DNA of 21,763 nucleotides from a virus. The DNA lies in IMG/VR virus record IMGVR_UViG_3300017605_000360, positions 1 to 21,763 of that record; one strand, given 5' to 3'. The first letter of the stretch is position 1. Each line of letters begins with the position of its first letter. The notes under the pieces were generated by a model. That model had not been told where the DNA came from. It was given only the letters and a program-made list of their open reading frames with translations, and made no database searches. Shown here one piece after another: positions 6,740-14,051 of the stretch. Made by a program: the position numbers and the translations under genes.

Positions 6740-8064
6740 GTAATCGGTTCCTGCCAGTATGTCGCCGGCGAGAGGTCGAGGGTCATATCGAGGAACGGAA
6801 ACCCCGTGTCGAGGTCCTTGACGCCGTAGCGCCACGTCTCCGAGATTCCCTCGACGAAATACGTCTCGGCCTCGATCCCTCCGCCTCCGGGGAACTCACG
6901 CGTCAGGACGATTTGATCCGAGACGTCGACCTGAGTCACGAACTCCCAGAGGTCCGGACCGCGAATGTCCGAGGGCCATAGCGCCTTGAACGAGAGTTGC
7001 GAGACTCGAGGCGCCGGCGTCGCGTAGTTGTTGACGATGTATTGCGCGAACGCGAGACATTCCTCCGGACCCGTGTTCCCCGTGACGATCCCGTCTTTCG
7101 TCATGAGGTCCGTCGCCTCCCAGGATCGGCCTCCGTGAGCGGCGATCGAGGTCGAGTCCTCGACGACCTGAGTCAGTCGATCCTTCGCTCGCATATCCGA
7201 GGGGTAGGCCATAGCCTGATTGCGGAGTAGCCGGCGCGACGAGGCGACCGAGAACGGAGGCCGAATCTGAATCCCTCCGGTTCCGGCCGTCCATGAATGA
7301 AAATCCCAATGAGTCGCGGTCGCCGCGGTTCCCGTCGGGTCGAACCGAGCGTTCCGTCCGTGAAAACAGACGACGCCGTATTTGTCGACGAACAGGTTCC
7401 CGATCCCCGGGAACTCGGCGTCCGCGGCGTCTCGCATGACCGAGAGGATCGACTCGCCGGGGGAGTATTTCGCCTCGAGGACGTTGACGTTCCCCGTGAA
7501 AATCGACGTGAGGCCGGAGGGGAACTCGCAATCGGCGAGCGCCTGATTGATCCGGATTTGTGGTCCCGTGACCAACGTATCTTCGTAGAACACGAACCCC
7601 GTCGAGCGAGCCGGCGGAGGATCGCCAGGGGGACCGACGCCGTTCGGGTTCGGGTGAAGGTGGAAATTCGAGAAGTAGTCGAGCGCGTCGACGGCCTCGA
7701 GCGTGACCGTTCCTTTGACGAGCCCGGACGGGTCGAGTTCATATCCGTGGTCATCGACAGCGCCTCGAAACCTAGGGTGCCAGGTGTCCGTCACGGGGTT
7801 TCGGACGGCGAACGCGAGCGGTCGGGAAATGTAGTCGACCGTCGTCGGGTCGAGGTCGCCGGCGCGATCGTTGAACGTCGCCGTCATGGTCCCCGTCTCC
7901 GTCTGTTCGAACTCGTCTTGACGGCCGCGACGAATCTCGACGCTCGAGAGTCGGAGGCCTCCGCCGGCGTTGTCGAGCCGGGTCCATGACGGGAGAACGG
8001 TTTTCAGGGTCGAGCCCGGAGCGACCGAGAGGCCTTCCCAATTGAAAACGTCGAGGACGCCCAT
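6736..8064 (-). CDS. Distal tail / baseplate hub protein
   Basis: A 442-aa protein beginning MGVLDVFNWEGLSVAPGS. An N-terminal region with SSVEIRRGRQDEFEQTETGT (residues about 40-59) and ATFNDRAGDLDP is the typical opening of actinophage minor tail proteins. A central part has ILSVMRDAADAEFPGIGNLF and VDKYGVVCFHGRN, resembling hub proteins of the phage-derived gp37/gp27-like class. The C-terminus has FVEGISETWRYGVKD and DMTLDLSPATYW. It follows the tape measure directly, as distal tail/hub genes do. ATG 8064 has GGGAG 8 bases upstream. It should close the tail tip and hold the fibres. The exact fold assignment is inferred. Confidence 0.8.
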   Translation of the reverse strand: MGVLDVFNWEGLSVAPGSTLKTVLPSWTRLDNAGGGLRLSSVEIRRGRQDEFEQTETGTMTATFNDRAGDLDPTTVDYISRPLAFAVRNPVTDTWHPRFRGAVDDHGYELDPSGLVKGTVTLEAVDALDYFSNFHLHPNPNGVGPPGDPPPARSTGFVFYEDTLVTGPQIRINQALADCEFPSGLTSIFTGNVNVLEAKYSPGESILSVMRDAADAEFPGIGNLFVDKYGVVCFHGRNARFDPTGTAATATHWDFHSWTAGTGGIQIRPPFSVASSRRLLRNQAMAYPSDMRAKDRLTQVVEDSTSIAAHGGRSWEATDLMTKDGIVTGNTGPEECLAFAQYIVNNYATPAPRVSQLSFKALWPSDIRGPDLWEFVTQVDVSDQIVLTREFPGGGGIEAETYFVEGISETWRYGVKDLDTGFPFLDMTLDLSPATYWQEPIT

Positions 8065-8067
8065 GAG

Positions 8068-10245
8068 TCAGGCTCCCGGCCGAACGCCGCGACGCTGAGG
8101 CGCGTTCCGTCCTCGTTTCTTTTGCTGACGGCGAGTGACGACTCCCTCGACTTTCTGTCCGTCTATGTAGACGTTGACCGTGATTCGGCCGTCGGGCTCG
8201 GCCGGACCGCGATCGCCGGGGAGCGGAGTCGCCGTCCGACCGGGAGGCCTCGAGCCTCCGCCGGGAGCGAGGTCGAGCCGGCCGAATTGCGCGAACCGTT
8301 GCCGAACCTCTTTCGTCTGAGACTCCGTCAGTCCGAGGCCTCGGACGAGTTGCTCGACGCCGCGTTTCGCGAACGTCGTCAACGGACCTGTCTGTTCCCC
8401 CTTGAGCGGCGAGGAAATCTCATCGAGCATCGACAGGATCGCGGCGCGAACCGTCCGGCCGACGGCCTTCGTTTTGTCCGTGAGGACGGCGACGATCCGG
8501 TCGAGTTCGCGGCGCGTTTTCGGAGTGTCGAACACGGTCCCTTTGAGTTGCTCGCGGAGCGACTGAGCGCGACGGAGAAGGGCGCGACGGCCGGCGACCG
8601 GCTTATCCCCCTCGGCCGTGAGTCCGAGCGCCTCGAATTGAGCCGCGTTGCGAGCGTCGTTGAGCGCCTGCGCCTGAGCCTGACGGTTCTCGAACAGGCG
8701 CCGGAGCAAATCCGTCGTCCGACCCTCGGCCGCGATCCGCTTGAGGATCGCCGTCTCGAGTTCCTTGAGCGCCCGGAGGTCGTCGTTGAACCCTCGCGTC
8801 GCCTGAGCGCGTTCGAGGTTCAGGTTGAGGGAGTCGATGATCGCGTCGAACGCGTCGTCCGATTTCTGTTTCGCGTTCGCGGCCTGTTCCGCGGTAGTCG
8901 AGGCGATCCTCGAGCGGACGTCCGTGAGTTGCTGGACGAGGTCGAACGTCCGACCCTCAACCGAGATTCGCCGGAGGATCGCGGCCTCGAGGATTCGGAG
9001 GTCGCGGAGGTCGTCGCCGAGGGAGGCCGTAATCGCGTCGTTGTCCAGCTTGAGCCCCATCCCCTTGACGAACGCGTCGAACGCGTGTTGAGCGCGTCGA
9101 TGTTCCCGGCTCGCCTCGAGCGCCTGACGCCGGCGTCGAGCGTCCTGTTCCTTGAGCGGCCCGAACGGATCGGGGACGGGTTTCGGTTTCGGGGTCGGAA
9201 CCGCCGGGAGGACGGGGAACCCTGGGAGCGTGTCGAGCCCGGGGAGTTGCCCCGGCTGTAGCGTCGCCGTGTTGAACTTGACGGCCGACGACGTCGCCGA
9301 ATCGAACGCGCCGGCAATATGACCGATCGCGACGGCGTAGGCCGCGAGGGGAGAAATCTCGAACAGGCCGGCCGCTCCGAGAACCCATTTCGGAGGCGTC
9401 GGAAAGTGAATTTTGTCGAGCGCCGCTTGAAACTTCTCGGCGCCGGCGGCCATGAGGTTCAGCGCGTGAACGACCTCGACGAGCGTCGGGAGTAGAACGG
9501 TTCCGAATTTCCCCTCGAGGTCGGCGACGTTCGCGGCGAGTATCCGTTGCTGATTAGCGAGGCCTCCGGACGTCCGAGCGAAATCGCCTTGAGCCTTAGT
9601 CGTGTCCTGCAAAATGATTTCGTACCGAGCGAGCGCCTTTTCCTGATTCGTGAGCGCCGTCGCGGTCGTTTTCCCCGTGTCCGCCATAGCGCGTTGCTGG
9701 ACACGCGACTCCGAGAGCAGGACGCCGAAACGACGGAGGGGCTCGGCCTCGCCGATGAGCCCGGAGCGGAGCGCCTCGAGGACGTCGGACGGGTTCGCGT
9801 TGTTGAACGAGGCGAGGTCGGCCGCGAGTTGAACGAGGCTCCGCGACATAGCCGCCGACTGTTGCGGCGCGAGGCCGACCGTCCGGAACAGGTTTCCGAA
9901 AATCCCCGTCGCCTCGAGCGCCTCGCGTTTCGAGACGCCCATCGCCGTTGCGGTCGTATCCGACCATTGAACGATTGCCTTCGACGAGTCTCCGAAAATC
10001 TGTTTCGACTTCGAGACTTCCTCGTTGATCGCCGAGGCTTGATCGACGGAGTCGCCGAGAACCTTGAACGCCGTCTGAACCGTCAGGACGCCGGCGCCGG
10101 CCGCGAGAAACCCTTTCGCGATCGCCGGCCCGACTCCGGAAACCTTCGTCTGCAACGTCTGTCCGGATTTCGCGGAGTCCTTGAACGCCTTTTGCAACGA
10201 GCGATCGTCGCCGACGATCTTGACCGTGAGAGTCCGCTCCGGCAT
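8068..10245 (-). CDS. Tape measure protein
   Basis: A 725-aa protein, the longest in the window. It is helical with hydrophobic stretches near residues 39-64 and 286-312, a Pro-rich hinge at 331-363 (VPTPKPKPVPDP), and a long charged helical second half. Residues 388-455 and 465-532 are two copies of one unit (AFDAF/AFDAI, ILEAAILRRI/ELETAILKRI, EGRTFDL/EGRTTDL). At about 0.15 nm per residue, the usual rule, it would set a tail of about 110 nm. It also forms the channel or plug for DNA delivery. The start is ATG 10245, and the stop is 3 bases before the hub gene. No lysozyme or peptidase motif was seen in it. Confidence 0.92.
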   Translation of the reverse strand: MPERTLTVKIVGDDRSLQKAFKDSAKSGQTLQTKVSGVGPAIAKGFLAAGAGVLTVQTAFKVLGDSVDQASAINEEVSKSKQIFGDSSKAIVQWSDTTATAMGVSKREALEATGIFGNLFRTVGLAPQQSAAMSRSLVQLAADLASFNNANPSDVLEALRSGLIGEAEPLRRFGVLLSESRVQQRAMADTGKTTATALTNQEKALARYEIILQDTTKAQGDFARTSGGLANQQRILAANVADLEGKFGTVLLPTLVEVVHALNLMAAGAEKFQAALDKIHFPTPPKWVLGAAGLFEISPLAAYAVAIGHIAGAFDSATSSAVKFNTATLQPGQLPGLDTLPGFPVLPAVPTPKPKPVPDPFGPLKEQDARRRRQALEASREHRRAQHAFDAFVKGMGLKLDNDAITASLGDDLRDLRILEAAILRRISVEGRTFDLVQQLTDVRSRIASTTAEQAANAKQKSDDAFDAIIDSLNLNLERAQATRGFNDDLRALKELETAILKRIAAEGRTTDLLRRLFENRQAQAQALNDARNAAQFEALGLTAEGDKPVAGRRALLRRAQSLREQLKGTVFDTPKTRRELDRIVAVLTDKTKAVGRTVRAAILSMLDEISSPLKGEQTGPLTTFAKRGVEQLVRGLGLTESQTKEVRQRFAQFGRLDLAPGGGSRPPGRTATPLPGDRGPAEPDGRITVNVYIDGQKVEGVVTRRQQKKRGRNAPQRRGVRPGA
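8650..9084 (-). repeat. Internal protein-level duplication in the tape measure gene
   Basis: Two units of about 68 codons, offset by 77 codons (8881-9084 and 8650-8853). Aligned landmarks are HAFDAFVKG with DAFDAIIDS, GDDLRDLRILEAAILRRI with NDDLRALKELETAILKRI, and VEGRTFDL with AEGRTTDL. Similarity is clear in protein but weak in DNA, so the duplication is old. A weaker third copy may begin at FEALGLTAEGD just after the second. Confidence 0.75.
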
Positions 10246-10248
10246 CGG

Positions 10249-10638
10249 CTACGCCGTCTCCCAGGCTCGGCCGACTGTCGCGAGGACGTCGTCGACCCGG
10301 TTCTCGACCTCGTTGACGTTCGCGTCGAGCGCCGGCTCGAGGCTCCGGCCGGTCATGAGGTCGAACAGGTTTCGCCTCGAGCGTTTTCCGCCGGCGCCCC
10401 TCGAGCGAGGCGCGACGTAAACGGTCGTCCTCGTCACGCCGACCCTCATTCGGGACCAACCCTCGGTCATGTTCCGGATACGTCCGAGCGCGAGCGTCTG
10501 AGCATCCGAGCGAACAGGCTCCGCGGCGTCGCGGAGCCCCTTCCGGAGTTCCCTCGAGAGGGTTTTGTCGGCGACCGCGAACGCTCGCGACAACTCGCGG
10601 AGTCCGTCGACGCGAACAGGCCGGGTCGCCGGCGCCAC
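10249..10638 (-). CDS. HK97 gp10-like tail/neck protein
   Basis: A 129-aa protein. VRVDGLRELSRAFAVADKTL, then LRKGLRDAAEPVRSDAQ, TVYVAPRSRG and a C-terminal helix VNEVENRVDDVLATVG follow the HK97 gp10-like pattern (DGL.EL...L, AEPV...A, small barrel, terminal helix). I place the start at GTG 10638, which overlaps the TAG of the chaperone extension (TAGTG); the longer in-frame reading to 10830 runs through chaperone sequence and is Arg-rich shadow. The family is usually coded in the neck cluster before the tail tube, so its position between chaperone and tape measure is less usual. A tail-completion role is inferred. Confidence 0.7.
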   Translation of the reverse strand: MAPATRPVRVDGLRELSRAFAVADKTLSRELRKGLRDAAEPVRSDAQTLALGRIRNMTEGWSRMRVGVTRTTVYVAPRSRGAGGKRSRRNLFDLMTGRSLEPALDANVNEVENRVDDVLATVGRAWETA

Positions 10639-11242
10639 TACAGGGAAATCCTCATCGCTCGGAGTTCGTCGAAACGTTGCAACGCGCCGAGAAGGTCGGA
10701 CGGCCTCAACTCGCCGACCCTGTCGGGAGTGATTCCAGGGAGGACGTGTCCGACTCGGAAATCCCAATATCCTCGAGGCTCGCCTCCGGAGTCCCCGACG
10801 ACGTCCCGATAGGTTTGCCAGAACCCCCATTCCTCTCGAGCGTTGAGGTCGCGCTCGTTTTGTCGGGCTCGTTCGGGGAGCCCGTCGGAGGGTCCGACTC
10901 GGCCGCTCCGCGGATCAACTCGAGGTCGAGGTCGAGGGCTCCGGCCTGTCCGACCTTGACGTTTATGTCGCCGTCCTCGACGTCCGGATGACGTCGACGG
11001 TAGGCGATATGAACGAGGGCTCGTTTGAAATCCGGGTTCCGTAGCTTCCCGGCCTGCAATAGCAGGTGAGCCCGTTTCTCGTCCTCCGACCAATCCGGAT
11101 GCGTCGGGAGAAAATCGGAGATGACGACGTCGGCGTAGATATAGAGAACGCGTTCCTCGTCGAGCGTGATTGTGTCGAGAGTCGGGATCGGAAACCGCTC
11201 GCCGTCGATTTCAAATCCCGACTCTCCCCTGTCCTCAGTCAC
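10638..11242 (-). CDS. Tail assembly chaperone, -1 frameshift long form (gpGT-like)
   Basis: The minus-strand frame one base back (-1) from the short chaperone is open through the overlap and encodes EEWGFWQTYRDVVGD, GYWDFRVGHVLPG and SDLLGALQRFDELRAM. These are Trp/aromatic-rich T-type sequences, unlike the low-complexity tail in the zero frame. No ATG, GTG or TTG suits a separate start for this piece, so it must be reached by frameshift, as in lambda G/GT. Candidate slip sites are C-AAA-ACG (10862-10856) and T-GGG-GGT (10829-10823), both phased for a -1 slip but neither a perfect heptamer. The exact fusion point is uncertain. It ends in TAG at 10638, overlapping the next GTG. Confidence 0.7.
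10706..11242 (-). CDS. Tail assembly chaperone, short form (gpG-like)
   Basis: A 178-aa protein beginning with GTG 11242. An acidic N-terminal half (LDEERVLYIYADVVISDFLP, WSEDEKRAHLLLQAGKLRNP) is followed by a helical part and then a disordered Ser/Thr/Pro-rich tail (from about residue 120). It sits between tail tube and tape measure, the fixed position of the G/GT chaperones. These bind the tape measure and recruit tube subunits during tail assembly. The last 50 or so codons overlap a second open frame carrying the T extension, reached by a -1 shift. The short form would be the majority product. Confidence 0.85.
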   Translation of the reverse strand: MTEDRGESGFEIDGERFPIPTLDTITLDEERVLYIYADVVISDFLPTHPDWSEDEKRAHLLLQAGKLRNPDFKRALVHIAYRRRHPDVEDGDINVKVGQAGALDLDLELIRGAAESDPPTGSPNEPDKTSATSTLERNGGSGKPIGTSSGTPEASLEDIGISESDTSSLESLPTGSAS

Positions 11243-11245
11243 GGG

Positions 11246-11662
11246 TTACGTCCCGGCGCCCGACTGAATCCCGTCCTCCGTCGCCGGCGTCGCCGAGAAC
11301 GGCATGACGGAAACCTGACCGCGAGTGTCGGCCGGCCCGAACTGATTGATCGTACAATCGGCGTAGTACGTCGTCGCCGTCGGATCGACGAGTCCGTTCG
11401 GCTGGAACAGAACCTCGACGATCGTCCGGTTCCGGTGCAGGTCCCAAATCGCCGGCGCCGATTCCTCCGTGTAGAACATTTCGCCCGTGAACCCCTGAGC
11501 CGTCGAGCCCGGGAGCGTCTCGTCGTTTCCGGACACGGAGAACCCGGAGACGTCCTCCGTCGAGTGTTCGGAGGAAAACCCGAACTGACGGAACGCGTTC
11601 GAGTAGTCCGTTCCGTCAATCTCGATCCGGTCATGCTTCGCGACCTTCTTAGAGAAACTCAT
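11246..11662 (-). CDS. Major tail (tube) protein
   Basis: A 138-aa protein beginning MSFSKKVAKHDRIEIDGTDY. It is beta-rich throughout, with the pattern IEIDGTDYSNAFRQFGFSSE, VSVMPFSATPATEDGI near the end and a Gly/Ser-rich C-terminus. This fits short actinophage tail-tube monomers that stack as hexamer rings around the tape measure. Placement immediately before the tail assembly chaperone and tape measure supports the call. The start ATG 11662 is in an ATGA overlap. If virion glycosylation occurs, tail tube and capsid are the usual acceptors in glycosylated mycobacteriophages; no acceptor site can be assigned here. Confidence 0.85.
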   Translation of the reverse strand: MSFSKKVAKHDRIEIDGTDYSNAFRQFGFSSEHSTEDVSGFSVSGNDETLPGSTAQGFTGEMFYTEESAPAIWDLHRNRTIVEVLFQPNGLVDPTATTYYADCTINQFGPADTRGQVSVMPFSATPATEDGIQSGAGT

Positions 11663-11880
11663 CCCGCTACGTCCTTTCTGTCGATTGTCACCCAGGCTCG
11701 CGGGAGCCGGAACGTTCCCGGCTCGATCGTCGGCTCGACCCTCTCGATTAGCTCGAGGTCGCCGCGAGCGATCGCCCTACCCTCGGCGAGAGGGCTCAGG
11801 CGAGCGCCGAATTCTGTCCCCGGTTCGTGTCCCCGATAGCGACGGGAGCCGGACACGCGATAGACGCCGATCGCCGTCAT
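11659..11880 (-). CDS. Small neck/tail-region protein
   Basis: A 73-aa protein beginning MTAIGVYRVSGSRRYRG. The sequence VYRVSGSRRYRGHEPGTEFGAR followed by AIARGDLELIERVEP suggests a small beta-barrel-like domain. The start ATG 11880 and the stop are both in ATGA overlaps, with the glycosyltransferase gene and the major tail protein gene respectively. Being directly before the tail tube gene suggests a neck, tail-completion or tube-associated part, but I do not recognise a named family. The long upstream in-frame extension to 12336 is an Arg-rich shadow of the glycosyltransferase gene. Confidence 0.65.
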   Translation of the reverse strand: MTAIGVYRVSGSRRYRGHEPGTEFGARLSPLAEGRAIARGDLELIERVEPTIEPGTFRLPRAWVTIDRKDVAG

Positions 11881-12635
11881 GCGACGACGGCCTCGCGATC
11901 CCGACCGTAGTGAGTCGCCATTTCCTCGAGCGCCTCGGCCGGGAACACGCCGGCGAGCGCCTCGAACGGATCGGCCGGCGCCGAGCCTCGCCAGCGACCA
12001 GCGACCTCGGAGTAGGCGTTTCGGTTCGAGCCTGTCGATTTCCAATCGACTATCTGTCGCGTGTCGATGGTCGGATATTCGACGCGGAACCGGATCGTCC
12101 GTTGCAGGTTGACCCAAATCGACGTGTCGCATCCCCTGACGCGATCCTCGTCGGCCGGCCGATAGTCGAGTCGCTTGAGGATCGCTCGAGGGTAGATACG
12201 GATTCCGGCGCCTCCGTCGTAATCGAGGAACCTCGACGTCAACTCGCGGCCGTCCTCGCGGACGAACGAAATCGTCTTGAACCCGACGACCGTGTTCGGC
12301 CGGGGGAGGTCGAGCAGAACCTCCGCGGCGATCCAATCGTCGGAGCCCAGGGGGACGACGTAGTCGACCGGACGGGGGTTCAGCGAGCGGTCACAGGCGA
12401 GTTGAATCCCGTCATTGAACCGCCGGCTCAGGAACAGGTTGTTCCGGCGGATCGTCCCGAACCCGAACTCGAGCGCCGAGTCTAGGTTCTCGTCATCGGC
12501 GATGACGACCGCCGAGGCGTCGACGCCGGCGTCCTCGAGGTCCTCGATCGTCCGCCGGAGTTGCCTGAGACAAATCCGAGTGAGCGCGAGCCGGCCATGA
12601 GCCGGGACGACGAACCACAGGCTCGGACGCTTCAT
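11877..12635 (-). CDS. Glycosyltransferase, GT2-like
   Basis: A 252-aa protein starting MKRPSLWFVVPAHGR, a typical GT2 first strand (VVPAHGR). AVVIADDENLDSA (42-54) is the nucleotide-binding strand. RRFNDGIQLACD (71-82) and VVPLGSDDWI (93-102) follow, with GSDDW giving the DxD-type metal site. Later come RFLDYDGGAGIRIYPR and RGCDTSIW, then a C-terminal helix AEALEEMATHYG. ATG 12635 has GAGGG 4 bases upstream and an ATGA overlap with the microgene; upstream in-frame ATGs at 12683 and 12704 lack good ribosome binding sites. It likely transfers a sugar to a phage or host acceptor, with specificity unknown. It ends the cassette. Confidence 0.8.
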   Translation of the reverse strand: MKRPSLWFVVPAHGRLALTRICLRQLRRTIEDLEDAGVDASAVVIADDENLDSALEFGFGTIRRNNLFLSRRFNDGIQLACDRSLNPRPVDYVVPLGSDDWIAAEVLLDLPRPNTVVGFKTISFVREDGRELTSRFLDYDGGAGIRIYPRAILKRLDYRPADEDRVRGCDTSIWVNLQRTIRFRVEYPTIDTRQIVDWKSTGSNRNAYSEVAGRWRGSAPADPFEALAGVFPAEALEEMATHYGRDREAVVA

Positions 12636-12739
12636 TCGTCCCTCGCCGGATTGAATTGAAACCGAAGGTTCGACGAGCCCCATAGAGCGAGCATGAACTC
12701 GCATTTCCCGGCTCGGTTCGCCGGTCCGCCGAGAGTCAC
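12632..12739 (-). CDS. 35-aa cassette microprotein
   Basis: A small gene of 35 codons plus stop. GTG 12739 overlaps the deacetylase stop (GTGA), and its TGA overlaps the ATG of the next glycosyltransferase (ATGA at 12635). It exactly fills what would otherwise be a 100-base hole in a run of coupled genes. The product begins MTLGGPANRAGKCEFM and ends with SSNLRFQFNPARDE; it has one Cys and a mixed basic/aromatic composition, with no membrane segment or known domain. It may be a translational coupler, a small enzyme partner, or a modified substrate. Evidence is the double overlap; function is unknown. Confidence 0.6.
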   Translation of the reverse strand: MTLGGPANRAGKCEFMLALWGSSNLRFQFNPARDE

Positions 12740-13479
12740 GCCGCGACCCTCGCGAACGCGTCAGGCCACCAATCCGGATGCACAAGCGCCTGCAAATGAA
12801 CGCCTCCGCCGGCGAACCGCTGAGCTACGTCGTCGAACGGTTGCGACCAAACGCCTCCGGAGTCCGAGAGGTAGTCGTCTCGAGGTAGCCAATTCGCGTC
12901 GTACTCGAGCGAATACAGCGAGCGCGAAACCGGCTCGAGCGCGAGAACCACGTTCCCGGCTCGGAGGAACCGATCGCCGGCGCCGTAGTCCGGCCGGCGC
13001 GACTCGACGAACATTTCGTCATTGACGAACCTCGCCGCATGACAGAGTTGATCGCCGTGAGCGACGGCGCCGCTCACGGGAACGCCGCTCGAGCGGAGTT
13101 CCTCGAGCGCCGCGAACAGAATCCGATGAGGGTCGTCGTCGTTGAGCAACGCGAGCGCGACGGCGTTGACGTGAATCCCAACCTCATGACCGAGGTCGAC
13201 GAACTCGCCGGCGCGAACGATCGCGTCCTCCCAATAGTGAGCGCCGTGTAGCAGGAAAAACGTCGACGAGTAGCCGCGCTCGAACTCCCATTCGGCAAAC
13301 GCGAGCGCCGTCTCGAACGACTGAGGATTGTCGTCGACGTCATGACGGAGCCCGATGACGCCGGCGCCCGTGTCCCCCTTGAACACGTCGCGGAGGGGGA
13401 CGACGCGTTCGGCTCGCGAGAGTAGCCGGCCGTCGAGCGCCTCGAGGTCGGCCGGCGTGAACGGAGCCCGGAGATTCAC
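12736..13479 (-). CDS. Polysaccharide deacetylase-like protein (CE4/NodB type)
   Basis: A 247-aa protein with the landmark motifs of the RHDVD branch of polysaccharide deacetylases: RHDVDD (45-50, catalytic base and metal Asp), GHEVGIHVNA (97-106, metal His98 and His103), AHGD (140-143), LSDSGGVW (204-211) and ALVHPDWW (231-238, the C-terminal His motif). Known members are metal enzymes that remove N-acetyl groups from sugars. The metal set looks complete, so activity is plausible. The start is GTG 13479 (GTGA overlap). No signal peptide is present, so it would act in the cytoplasm, fitting modification of a virion glycan or a nucleotide-sugar precursor rather than finished cell wall. Confidence 0.8.
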   Translation of the reverse strand: MNLRAPFTPADLEALDGRLLSRAERVVPLRDVFKGDTGAGVIGLRHDVDDNPQSFETALAFAEWEFERGYSSTFFLLHGAHYWEDAIVRAGEFVDLGHEVGIHVNAVALALLNDDDPHRILFAALEELRSSGVPVSGAVAHGDQLCHAARFVNDEMFVESRRPDYGAGDRFLRAGNVVLALEPVSRSLYSLEYDANWLPRDDYLSDSGGVWSQPFDDVAQRFAGGGVHLQALVHPDWWPDAFARVAA

Positions 13480-14051
13480 GCCGCGACCCTATCCCGTATC
13501 GACCGGACGCGTTCGGCGATTTCGTGTTTGAAACCTCTCGCCCATGACTGATGAGCCATACGGTTCGGCCTCGCCGCGATTTCGTGGTCGATCGTGAACT
13601 CGAGGTCGACGTGACGGAACGGCGTCAGGCCTCCGACGACGAGGTCGGCGTAGCGATAGAACGCGTCGTCTCGCGGCCATTCGCCGAGGTATCGAGCGAG
13701 CGCCCAGGGAGCGAGGTCGCGGTCGAGGATCGCTCCGCCATGCATGAGGACGAAATCCTCGAGCCCGTCGGGGTTCTCGCCGTGACCGTATGTCGAGACG
13801 ATCGTCCCGGGTTCATACGCGTCGACGAGGTCGGCGTGACGCTCGAAAATACAGTCGTCGTCCTGAACGTAGACGACGCTCGTCGGCGCCTCGGCGACGG
13901 CGAGCCAGCGGACGAACATTCCATACGCGTCCGGCCGGTCGCGGTCGCCGGTCCAGATGACGACGCTCCGATAGGGGAGCGTCTCGAGGATCGGCGCGAG
14001 GTCGACGTCGCCGCGAGTGACGAGGACGGCCGTCACGTCGGAGGGTTTCAC
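13476..14051 (-). CDS. GT-A-fold glycosyltransferase-like protein
   Basis: A 191-aa protein. The N-terminal strand VTAVLVTRGDVDLAPILETL (6-25) is followed by SVVIWTGDRD and then VVYVQDDDCIFE (59-70), where DDD (64-66) is placed like the metal-binding DxD motif of GT-A glycosyltransferases. Later features are HGGAILDRDLA and VVGGLTPFRHVDLE. It is short for a full GT2 enzyme but covers the nucleotide-sugar half. The start is GTG 14051 (GTGA overlap); the long Arg-rich in-frame upstream extension to 14480 is a shadow of the methyltransferase gene. Its job is inferred to be sugar transfer to a protein or a surface glycan. Donor and acceptor are unknown. Confidence 0.7.
   Translation of the reverse strand: MKPSDVTAVLVTRGDVDLAPILETLPYRSVVIWTGDRDRPDAYGMFVRWLAVAEAPTSVVYVQDDDCIFERHADLVDAYEPGTIVSTYGHGENPDGLEDFVLMHGGAILDRDLAPWALARYLGEWPRDDAFYRYADLVVGGLTPFRHVDLEFTIDHEIAARPNRMAHQSWARGFKHEIAERVRSIRDRVAA

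Noticed and set aside
8122-9261. Plus-strand open frame of 379 codons
   Set aside because: Complement of the tape measure helical region; composition dominated by Arg, Glu and Val with no recognisable motif.
9547-10812. Plus-strand open frame of 421 codons opposite the tape measure and gp10-like genes
   Set aside because: Arg/Glu-rich low-information sequence mirroring the codon pattern of real minus-strand genes; no ribosome binding site or domain; antisense frames stay open because of the high GC.
11659-12336. Long version of the 73-aa protein gene
   Set aside because: The extra 152 residues lie within the glycosyltransferase gene and have shadow composition; ATG 11880 forms a clean ATGA overlap.
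12636-12785. Upstream starts for the GT2-like gene at 12704, 12683 or further
   Set aside because: These lack good ribosome binding sites and would read through the 35-aa gene in another frame; ATG 12635 has GAGGG and begins exactly at the first GT strand.
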